Shown: one piece after another, positions 45,953-55,700 of the stretch
Numbering within the stretch: the stretch's first letter is position 1
Layout of the letters: every line of letters starts with the position of its first letter
Source of the DNA: Triglochin maritima
Taxonomy: Eukaryota > Streptophyta > Magnoliopsida > Alismatales > Juncaginaceae
NCBI GenBank assembly: GCA_963682175.1
Contig: OY821784.1
Span: 34,825,621-34,889,620, forward strand
Reading direction: 5' to 3'
DNA length: 64,000 bases
Translations under genes and position numbers: made by a program
Notes under the pieces: generated by a model
What the model was told of the DNA's origin: nothing
Seen by the model: only the letters and a program-made list of their open reading frames with translations
Database searches by the model: none

Positions 45953-48448
45953 ATGGCTTACGTACCCGGCACTAGTCTACCTATGCATCACGAGAGTTAC
46001 GATGACCTAAGACCTACCCGTACAAATGACCCCGGTTGGAATACTGCCCATTACATTAGCGCTAATGATAAAAATTGTATTGTCTGTGAGTTATGTGGTA
46101 AGGAAACTAGAGGTGGTATAGCCCGTCACAAACAACATCTTGCACACACACCCGGTAGCAATGCTAGACCTTGTGATAAAGTTCCTGACTCTATTAAACA
46201 AGACATAACTGCATACATGATTAGAAACAGTAGGACATTACAAAACGAAAATGTATGTCTTGATGATTATGTAGACCGAGAAAACATAGAATTTGATCTA
46301 GAAACCGGGTCGGGTTCCGGTTCTGCTCCGACCCCAACCTCCCGTTCTCGCCCCGTTCCTGGTCGAAAGAGACAAAAACAACGTTTGTGGGCACCATTTT
46401 GCGGACGTGGGAAGGACGTGGTTTCCGGCCCCCAACAAACAACCATCGAAAGAACCTTTAGAAAAGAAGATAGGAAAACAATTAATCAAAAATGGGCTAG
46501 GTTTTTCTATAGATGTGGTATATCATTCAACACTGTAAGGACGCCTGAGTGGAAGGAAGCAATATCCGCTACTAGTACTTACGGACCCGGACTTAAACCC
46601 ATGACGTATCATGAAGTTAGTGACTCGTGCCTTAAACAAGAAATTGACTACACTAGAGGTATACTAGAATCGTACAGACAAGATTGGGCAACATACGGGT
46701 GCACGTTGATGACAGATGGGTGGACTGATAGGTCCGGTAGGAGTATAATCAATTTTCTAGTAAATTGTCCGACAGGTACCATGTTCATGAGGTCTGTAGA
46801 TGCTTCCGGTCACTCTCACACCGCAGACTACCTGTACAAGCTGATGGACAAGGTAGTTGGCGAGATTGGCGAAGAACACGTTGTTCAGGTGGTCACCGAC
46901 AACGCCGCCGCGTACGTACTTGCCGGTAGGATGTTGCAACAAAAAAGAAGGAGATTGTTTTGGACTCCCTGTGCAGCGCATTGCATCGATCTCATCTTGG
47001 AGGATATTGGCAAGTTGTTTTTGAAGACTATTGCTTTAGCTCGGAAGATCATCAAACATTTCAACAGCTCTGCCATGTTGTTGAAGAGGATGCGAATTGC
47101 CATTGAAGGGAACCTGCTACGCCCTGCTGTCACGAGATTTGCCACCGCATTTCTGAGTTTGCAAAGGTTATTTCTGAAGAAAGACAAACTCCGAGCCTTT
47201 GTTGTTTCCCCGGGGTACAACGATCCTAATGCAAGTTGGATAAAGAACAAGAAAAAGAAGGAGATCTCTACTGAAGTTGCCGAGACCATTCTACAAAGTG
47301 GTTTCTGGACCAACGTCGTAAAGGCACTGAAGGCCTCACAACCTATGGTTCAGGTTCTTAGACTTGTTGACGGCGATGAGAAACCAGCGATGGGATATCT
47401 GTGTGACGCAATGGAGAAAGCCAAAGAACAAATCATGAGGAACTTTGACGGAAACCCGAGGTTGTACAAGCAAGTCATCGACCTCATCGACACCAGGTGG
47501 GGTCCAGGGAAGATGATGTCATCACCGCTACATTCTGCTGGTTTCTTACTCAACCCTGGTACCTTCTTCTCCGTCCCACCTCAGGATCGAAATATAGCTT
47601 TCAATGAGCATATGCCTGGATTCATGGATGTCGTAGAGCGGCTCGTCCCCACTCCTGCAGAACAAGACAAGATTTGCGGTTTACTTGATCGTTACAAGAA
47701 CTCCCTCGGAATATTCTCGAGGGATATGGTCGTCAGACAAAGGTCGGAAAGAAGACCTATAGATTGGTGGCAATCGTATGGCGCAGACATGGGAGAGACT
47801 GCATTACAGAGGTTGGCCGTGAGGGTGTTGGGATTGACATGTTCGGCATCAGGTTGTGAGCGGAATTGGAGTGTCTTCGAGCAGTTGCACTCAACGAGAA
47901 GGAACAGGTTGGCTGTGAAGAAGATGAATGACTTGGTGTATGTGAACTACAACCAAAAGTTAAGGCAAAGGTTTCAGCAAAGGATGGAGAAGCCTGGATT
48001 TTATGACCCCATCAGTGTGGAGTACGATCTCTTCGACGAGCATCCGTGGTTGGTAGAAACTGAAGATCCGGTCTTCGCTGGAGAGGAGCTTACATGGGCC
48101 GATGTCGAGGAAGCAGCTTTGGGACATTCTTCTTCACGGAGACGCTTTGCTCGATCCATGTCCACTGCATCTGACCCGCGGTGTTCTACTGCATCTGACG
48201 CGCCATTATTAGGTCGTGGCATGGATGATGCCATCGTTCACATCAGTTCTAGAGATCCAGGTGCATCGAGTTCTCAACCACCGATGGACATCGACGAGCA
48301 ATATGTCCAAACCGACGATGAAGAAACTGAAGAAGATGATGTCTACGTCGACAATCCGAATGAGAACAACTCCGACGACTCTGATGGTGGTGGAGGATAT
48401 GATATGGTTCCCAGTTGGACATTAGATCAATGTGTCCAATGGAATTAG
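45953..48448 (+). CDS. hAT transposase, intact (831 aa)
   Basis: One uninterrupted frame from an ATG with no apparent intron. A BED-type zinc finger is near residues 42-65 (CELCGK...ARHKQHLAH). A basic linker follows. The DUF659/RNase-H-like core spans about 225-345, with TDGWTDRSGRS and VVTDNAAAYVLAG bearing the expected Asp residues. The C-terminal hAT dimerisation domain is about 600-685 (DWWQSYG, GCERNWSVFEQLHSTRRNRL, VYVNYNQKL) with the conserved Glu. The tail is Ser- and acid-rich. Such transposases excise and reinsert the element by hairpin intermediates in the nucleus and make 8-bp duplications, as seen here. The absence of any stop or frameshift, with a perfect target duplication, suggests recent insertion and possible activity. 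Confidence 0.95.
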   Translation: MAYVPGTSLPMHHESYDDLRPTRTNDPGWNTAHYISANDKNCIVCELCGKETRGGIARHKQHLAHTPGSNARPCDKVPDSIKQDITAYMIRNSRTLQNENVCLDDYVDRENIEFDLETGSGSGSAPTPTSRSRPVPGRKRQKQRLWAPFCGRGKDVVSGPQQTTIERTFRKEDRKTINQKWARFFYRCGISFNTVRTPEWKEAISATSTYGPGLKPMTYHEVSDSCLKQEIDYTRGILESYRQDWATYGCTLMTDGWTDRSGRSIINFLVNCPTGTMFMRSVDASGHSHTADYLYKLMDKVVGEIGEEHVVQVVTDNAAAYVLAGRMLQQKRRRLFWTPCAAHCIDLILEDIGKLFLKTIALARKIIKHFNSSAMLLKRMRIAIEGNLLRPAVTRFATAFLSLQRLFLKKDKLRAFVVSPGYNDPNASWIKNKKKKEISTEVAETILQSGFWTNVVKALKASQPMVQVLRLVDGDEKPAMGYLCDAMEKAKEQIMRNFDGNPRLYKQVIDLIDTRWGPGKMMSSPLHSAGFLLNPGTFFSVPPQDRNIAFNEHMPGFMDVVERLVPTPAEQDKICGLLDRYKNSLGIFSRDMVVRQRSERRPIDWWQSYGADMGETALQRLAVRVLGLTCSASGCERNWSVFEQLHSTRRNRLAVKKMNDLVYVNYNQKLRQRFQQRMEKPGFYDPISVEYDLFDEHPWLVETEDPVFAGEELTWADVEEAALGHSSSRRRFARSMSTASDPRCSTASDAPLLGRGMDDAIVHISSRDPGASSSQPPMDIDEQYVQTDDEETEEDDVYVDNPNENNSDDSDGGGGYDMVPSWTLDQCVQWN

Positions 48449-48728
48449 TTAGTTAGCTTGTAATTCTACTTTCTCTTTTATCTACTATTGTATGAACTCT
48501 GAGTTACTTTGTAATCGTACTACTGAGCAATAAATTGTATACCTAAGTGTTTAGGTGGGTAGAGGGGGTGCCTAGTGAGGCCTTGGTCGAGGAACTAGGT
48601 GTCTTTTCGAAGCCTAAACATGTATGGTAGTTTTAGAAAATATTTGTGTATTTTTTTCTATTTTTCCCGATTTTTCCTGATTTTTTTATCTATTTTATGA
48701 AAATTAATTGAATTTAAAAAAAAAAAAA

Positions 48729-48806
48729 TTACCGCCCAGCCCTGGGCGGTCGCACAACCGCCTAGGCGATCGCCCAGGCGACCGGACGCCGCCGGCCGCC
48801 TAGGCT
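48729..48806. repeat. GC-rich CGCCTAGGCG palindrome cluster, right hAT end
   Basis: Contains CCGCCCAGCCCTGGGCGG and several CGCCTAGGCG/CGCCCAGGCG units, mirroring the left end across the element. Confidence 0.8.
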
Positions 48807-49379
48807 CGCCTAGGCGGTGCCTGAACGTTGCGTTTGGGTATAGTTAATTATGAGTATATAAGTTCACTAGAGAGAGCTCCGACAAGTTAGGTAGGTGGCG
48901 TATGGTCAAACTTTATCGTGAGTCTTAATAATTGTGATATTATCTACCAGACAGACAGACAGAGCGACGGTGGAAGTATGCCAAAACTTGGAGTCAACCC
49001 ATCCTAGATGCTTGAGTAGAGGTCCATCAATGCAGGTATTTATTTTAGACGGACGCTCGCGTCACGGACGCGCCTTACGTGGATCTGTACAGCTCAGATA
49101 TTTTTCTTTGAGTCAGCGTCCAGTCAGCGAAATTTCTCTTCGCGCGTTTTGGTCTTTTTAAAAAACGCCGGTTCTTTAAGTTGAACGATTCATTTCCCAA
49201 TACACAGATAAGACAGTGTGCAGACCCTAGGACATCGTGCAGTCTCATTATTCGTGCAGAGCCCACACTTATCATAATAAAATATTTATTTTTAAGTTTT
49301 ACGTTGGATCAACTTAATTTGTCTAGCTTACTTTATGTGTGTGTGCAGTTTACATTATGTGTTTGTCCTGTTTACGTTA

Positions 49380-50180
49380 TGTGTCCGTCCGGAATAAGTG
49401 TATATTGTTGTACGGAATAAGTGTATTTGTAGTCCGGAATAAGTGTATTTGTTGTCCGGTTTAAGAATAAAGTGTGTCCAGAAACGGAACATAAAGTTTG
49501 TCCGGAATAAGTTGATTTGTTGTCCGGAATAAGTGTATTTGCTGTCCGGAATAAGTGTATTTGCAGTCCGGAATAAGTGTAGTTGTCCAGAATAAGAAGA
49601 AAGTGTGTCCAGAAACGGAACAGAAAGTTTGTCCGGAATAAGTGTATTTGCTGTCCGGAATAAGTGTATTTGTTGTCCGGAATAAGTGTATTTGTTGTCC
49701 GGTTTAAGAATAAAGTGTGTCCAGAAACGGAACATAAAGTTTGTCCGGAATAAGTTGATTTGTTGTCCGGAATAAGTGTATTTGTTGTCCGGAATAAGTG
49801 TATTTGCAGTCCGGAATAAGTGTAGTTGTCCAGAATAAGAAGAAAATGTGACCAGAAACGGAACAGAAAGTTTGTCCGGAATAAGTGTATTTGCTGTCCG
49901 GAATAAGTGTATTTGTTGTCCGGAATAAGTGTATTTGTTGTCCGGTTTAAAAATAAATTGTGTCCAGAAACGGAACATAAAGTTTGTCCGGAATAAGTGT
50001 ATTTGCAGTCCGGAATAAGTGTATTTGTTGTCCGGTTTAAGAATACAGTGTGTCCAAAAACGGAACATAAAGTTTGTCCGGAATAAGTGGACTTGTTGTC
50101 CGGAATAAGTGTATTTGCTGTCCGGAATCGGAATAAGTGTATTTCCAGTCCGGAATAAGTGTATTTGCAGTCCGGAATAA
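49380..50180. repeat. 21-bp minisatellite (TGTCCGGAATAAGTGTATTTG) with 243-bp higher-order unit
   Basis: Near-tandem units of 21 bases. Every few units a longer variant inserts a TTTAAGAATAAAGTGTGTCC block and an AGAAACGGAACATAAAG block. These variant blocks recur at 49453, 49697 and 49939, a period of about 243 bases. Because 21 is a multiple of three and the unit has no minus-strand stop, long minus-strand open frames arise here; they are not genes. Confidence 0.92.
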
Positions 50181-50257
50181 TATATGGCTTCATTATTGTC
50201 GGAATAAACGAATCAATATATGGAATGCAATAATATGATGTCGAAACAAAAAAACGT

Positions 50258-50333
50258 CCGCAAAGCGCGCTCCCTCTGTCCGCTCGCTTTGCGGGGGGGA
50301 CTCACGTCCCCCGCAGGGGCTGCCGCCCCCTGC
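50258..50333. other. Three consecutive GC-rich hairpins
   Basis: CCGCAAAGCG pairs with CGCTTTGCGG (50258-50294), then GGGGGA with TCCCCC around CTCACG (50294-50312), then GCAGGGG with CCCCTGC (50313-50333). The patch is sharply GC-rich inside an AT-rich element. Confidence 0.7.
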
Positions 50334-50984
50334 CACCCCCGCACAAACTCAACAAATCTCCCACTGTATATTTTACCCCACAAGAATTACGTTTAGGAAA
50401 AAAATAGCATCTCAGATTTCCATTACAAACACAAACACACACAAATTACAAAAATAATATATATTTTCCCAGTAAATCGGAAAGAAGATGTAAGACTTAA
50501 ACATGACTGTCTCATTCACGCTGCTTACGTTGTCAAGAACCTTCAGAGTCGGCATCAGACGCTTCTTCGACGTAATATCTTACTCGAAATGGTAATTTAT
50601 TACGGAGAGATGTACAACATAAACCGAACAGACGTAAGTCTTCACCACGGAGCGTTGACAAGAACATCGGGAAGTCTTCGCACCGTCCCATTCACGCTGC
50701 TTACGTTGTGAAGAATCCTGGGAGTCGGCATCAGACGCTTCTTCGAAATGGTGATTTATTCTGGAGAGAAAGAATGAAGAAGAAAGAAAGAGTGTCATCA
50801 TATTTGTATTTGGGTGGAGAGAGAGAACGTGCTGAGTTGAAACGCATTTAATGTGATTTGAGTGGACATCAGGAAGAAAAAACAAAAAAACATTCATGCT
50901 TTGGCCACGTAAGGGCTGACATGGATGTCCACGTAGAACGCGTCCGTGACGCGCTGCGTTCAACAAACATTTCCCTTTATTTTA

Positions 50985-52700
50985 TCGTTAACTATGACCT
51001 GGACGACTTGATCATTCAGAATACTTTGAAATGATTATTTAATATCATCATGCCTTTAACAGCAGGACGAGCATGTTTCGTAGCAAACAAACGAAGATTT
51101 CTAGATTGGTTCGGTTCTAGGGTCCACTTCTCAACAACATAGTAGTCGAATTTAATATCTACTGAGCAAGGATGACCACAAGACAAAAATAGAATGGGAA
51201 CATTTTTTTATTTTTTTTACTTATAAAAAACATTTTTTTATATATTTAAATAAAGGTGTTTCATTGCATTAATAATAAAATGTTAGGCGTGTTACAAAAA
51301 TAACCTCAACATACTAAAATCGTCCTATTATGGGAACAAGGCTCAACAAGCCGAATGCAAAGAAACTACTACAAAAACAAACAAACAAATAACCAACCAA
51401 CGGATTCTCCAACCTAAGTTTCATTGGTCTCTGTCTCTCTGATGTCTTCAAAGCTTCAAAGTGTCGTATGTGAGCCTCCCTCTTCCTAATCATCGCCTCC
51501 TCCTCTTCGAAGCCTCTCTCATGCCTCTAAACATGCGCGAGCATGTTTCATGGGAATATTCGAGTTGTCCAGCAAATTTGGCCAGGCATATGAGGAATGG
51601 CCATTGGACATGAAGGGTTAATTGGTACACCTTTGTTGATTAGGTGCTTTTACCATCACCAACATACATTTTGTTGAATCTGCAAAGTCGTAGTATTGTG
51701 TCCACCAAATTCGAAAGAAAAGGGAGATATTTTGCCTTGCCTTTAGGAATAAACCTAACTTAGTTATGTTCCCAAAATAGTACTTTAACATCGAAGATTA
51801 TAAGTTTTTAAAAGTTCGTTATAAATTGCATTAGATTCTTGTTTTTTGAGAATCGAAATATGATTACAACCGTATCTCTAAAATTCAATCCACAAGTTTA
51901 CTTCTCCATATCTTTGAAGTGTTTCTACAAACAAGACCCTTATGGAGCATTTGGATATTGATCCTCCAAACAAACCTATTGCTACTTGAACACAAAAGCT
52001 AGACATTTCATTTTCCGGAGAGTTGTGCATTTGACAAAAGCTAGAGTCAATTAATCTAGACATTTGACAGCTAGTATTCCAAAAGTCATGGTTACTTAGG
52101 CACCACTTGGGTCACAGTCACACACCTTGCGGCAACATCGCCGTTTGGTTTGTTGCTCGTTCCGATCTTCTGTCGCAGTGTAAGGTATGCGTGCGAAACT
52201 CCCCGATACTAGGAAGATGATCTCTTTTTGCTTCTTCCACGATGCAACTTTGTATGTTGTTTGGGAGACCGATCGAGTATTTGGATGCCGAACAAGCCCC
52301 TAGTACAAAAAACACACCGCAGAACATAGAAACAAAAAGGTGGAACTTGTATTCATTCTTGGGCGACAAAGATGTACAGCCATAAGCTTATTTCTCTATA
52401 AACATAACAGATCATTTTTCACAATCATATAAAAAATGATAGTTCTGTCACTAGAACTGATGCTTTGATGGTTGCATTTGAAAGCATGTCTTGCAAACCC
52501 CATACAATCAGCAGACCTGTCATGTGCTTGTGAGACTAATATGCATTGCATTCTTCCACCTCAGCCATCTGCTTCAAACTTTCCCATCTTCGGAACTAAC
52601 GTTAGAGATATGGTCATTGACAAACGTTCGGCACTGGGCAAAGTTTAGAGTGCACCCTCGAGGATGCTCCGGGAAACATTGGTCAGTCGAACGTTAAATT
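50985..52700. other. Gene-free stretch, possible LINE 3' remnant, NRAMP 3' flank
   Basis: About 51200-52060 read on the minus strand ends in AT-rich sequence with an A-rich tail, as a decayed non-LTR element might, but no reverse transcriptase motif was found. The last 300 bases should hold the NRAMP 3'UTR. Confidence 0.3.
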
Positions 52701-55700
52701 TCAGCTTCCAACAATTTGTTTTGGGAGTGTTGAAGCCAGATGTGAGGAAATGTTGCTATCTCGCAAAATTAGATACGTGATGAAGACTATGTATGCTGCA
52801 GTGGCAATGCACACGGCTGAAGTGAACAAGGGGCCTTGCACTTCGACGGAGAAGAAGTCCAGCAACAGATAGCCATTAATGATCATCAGAAATGAAGCTA
52901 TAACCCACATCACATTCTACATCATCAAAAAGAAAGATTTAAGATCCAACATTCTTTTGTTTGTTTCGGAACTAACCAAGTAAATGCTTAAATTTCTGTT
53001 TCCTCTATCCAGCAAGGATACAGAAGAGTTGCCAATATTTCACATGTGCATCAAAGGAGAAACTAGTAACAGCAAAAAACTGAAATAGAGAACATGTAGA
53101 AGAAAACATGAATCATGCTACACTTTGTTTTAAACATAAGAAAGACGAAAATTGAGCCCAATTAAGGGTAGCGGAAATTGGAGTATGAAAAAAAATCATG
53201 AAATGTTTTGCACCAGGAGATTGTTTGAACATCATCTTAGCAAATACTCGAAGTACATCCTATGAGAACATCCACGTATGATAAAAAGAAAATTTTGAAG
53301 CTCCTTGCTAGGGTATGAGGAGCATGACATGGTTTATCTTAATAATGTCATTCAATCTTTGCAAGAACAGTCAGTTAGGTAGGTAGGTGAAGAATTCATC
53401 TATTTGACTTGAGTTGAATGAAAACCCTGGTATAACTCTCTTTTTTCTTTTCAAGACAACCTACTAGCAAGCATTGAACTGACCCCAACCAAGCTGTTTG
53501 TACTCAAGATTAGCTAAACAAATAAACCTCATGTTGGGCAATCAAGCCCAACAATGAACTCTGTTATTATAAAATACCTGGATTACATATCAACTATCAT
53601 TAAGTCCACTTCTTTATAAAGATTCTGGGTCATTTTCTAATGCTAAAGGTCACTAATTTTCCGAAAGGTAAGAAACTTCAAAAGTTACACCCTCACGTAA
53701 TGATAAGATGACAAAGGGAATAAATATGCGTGAATAAAAAATTCCAAGAAAATTGCCAAGAAAATGGCAAATGCATCTCATATTGTTGAAATGACCAGGC
53801 AAGCAAAAAACAAGCGAGCACAAAAATAGAAGTGAGCAACTTACCTTGAGAACATGCCCAATTGCGAATATCCCCATGACCTTTTCTTTTGAAACCAAAT
53901 AAAGAAGTGGAATAAGAGCAAATGGGATCTGAATCGATTGAAGGACATTGAGCCATTCATTTAAGACGTCCAAAGTAGATTCAGAAGTGTCAAAAACCAA
54001 TGCAACAATTATTGTTGGCACAATTGCACAACTCCTGGTAATTAACGCCCTGACCCATTTCTTAAGCTTTAGATCAAGAAATCCTCCCATGATAAACTGT
54101 CCAGCATATGTACCAGTCATTGTGCTACTCTGCCCAGCAGCCAATAACCCAATTCCCCAAATATAATAAATGGGAAATGATCCTCCTCCGAATTTATCGT
54201 GCAGAAGAGTTCCAGCATTCACGAGCCCTATACTCTTGGCCTCTTTGGTTCCATAGAACTCTTTGGCAAAAACCGATGTCACAAACAAATTTATCACAAA
54301 AGATACAAAAAGAGCAATAGCTGACTCTATGGAGTAGTATCTCAGGGCTTCACGAACATGGCCTTTTTTATCTATGTCAATCTTTCTCGACTGTACAAGA
54401 GCTGAGTGCAAGAAAACATTGTGAGGCATGATCACACACCCCACTACTCCCACTGCCTGCCTAATTGTTTTGGAACCAAGTCTCGGAATCAAAAGACCTG
54501 AAATATAAATGGAACAACCGAACAATTGATTGCATAATAAAGAGCACTTGATAATAAAGACCAATTGGTGACTAGAAAAACAAATAAAAGGAAAAGGTAC
54601 CTGTCATCAGCTCCTTTCCATTGGGCTTGGTTTCACCAAACATCCAGGCAAAAGAAAGAGCCATTGTAGCAATAAGAACGCCAAATACAGCTTCCAATTT
54701 TCTCACTCCATAATTCTCCAGAAACAAAAAGACAAAACTGTACCAACAAAAAAGTAAATATAATCGCAATGGCTACACCAAATACTAAAAGAAGGGTAAC
54801 TAGACAGAAAAATATTTTAGTAATACCCAGTGAAGCAATTGCAGCTCTAAAACAGTAAATGTTTGCAAAAGAACACAATTAACACGCCAGAGAGAGAGAG
54901 AAAGGCATGAAACAAAAACGACAAAATACTAATGACAGAAATAATATTATAAAAGAATTTTAGAAACCACGAAATAAATCTAGTGCAAATACAGAAACGC
55001 CTAAACCCATCCCAAGGAAAATCTCAACAACCTACTCTTCCCTCAAACTCCCAAAACCAACAAGCATTTCAAATCTATCAATCAACTAGAAGACCATTAG
55101 AAACTTTGCATAATAATTGGTGCAAAATGGCTGATTAAATTCATTTTGTACAAAACATAAAAACTTCGATGAACAAATTTATCCCAAAACTCCACAATTC
55201 CCCAAAAAGAAACTATCATTAACCAACGAATATTCAGTCCTCCATAAAATCCACCAAGAGCTCATGCCAAACAATACCAATCAAACACTGTCCTAACACC
55301 AAGAGCTAAAACCAAATCTCTAAAATCCAATTTCTACAACTCCACTCCAAAACCAAAAAGCCATTCAAACTTGCCAATCACCCTGCAAGAGTAATACCCA
55401 AACCATAGCCAAGCTACCAATTGGTAGAAGACCAAGACCAATTGCAATGAGACCAAGCATGTCTACGCAACTACTCCACACCATCAATTCCCACCATTTC
55501 ATATCGACACAAACCAAAAAAAAGACCTCGATTTACACACAGAAAAGAAACTTAACCAACAAAATAACCAAATCATTTCCAACCCCACCAATCAAACTTT
55601 GTGCTAACCTAAATAACAAGTTACATCTACACAAATTTTGTGAGCTCAATCCAGTGGAACCCATATCTACACAAATTCTGTCGATTCCCCAAAAATAAAA

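Larger units (their letters stand above)
45421..48830 (+). mobile_element. Complete hAT transposon, 3410 bp
   Basis: A perfect 8-bp target duplication CGTTTGGG flanks it (45413-45420 and 48831-48838). Both ends start CAACGTT when read inward. It carries a single uninterrupted transposase gene with its own TATA box, and GC-rich palindromic ends. All parts expected of an autonomous hAT are present. Confidence 0.93.
49048..50975. mobile_element. Non-autonomous MULE carrying a 21-bp minisatellite, 1.9 kb
   Basis: A perfect 9-bp target duplication TTTATTTTA flanks it (49039-49047 and 50976-50984). The ends share GCGTCACGGACGC. The right end extends to GCGTTCAACAAACATTTCCC, matching the left end of the element at 59258; the left end looks about 12 bases shorter. 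It encodes no transposase. The interior is a minisatellite, a GC hairpin patch and a roughly 64-base direct duplication (50510-50573 and 50687-50750). Confidence 0.85.

Noticed and set aside
49380..50180. CRISPR-like spaced repeats
   Set aside because: Units are directly tandem with no unique spacers, in a plant transposon; a minisatellite explains them.
49355..50193. Two long minus-strand open frames of over 230 codons with Tyr/Ser/Gly repeats
   Set aside because: They are produced by the 21-bp minisatellite, whose length is a multiple of three and which lacks stops in several minus frames; no domain or start context supports a protein.
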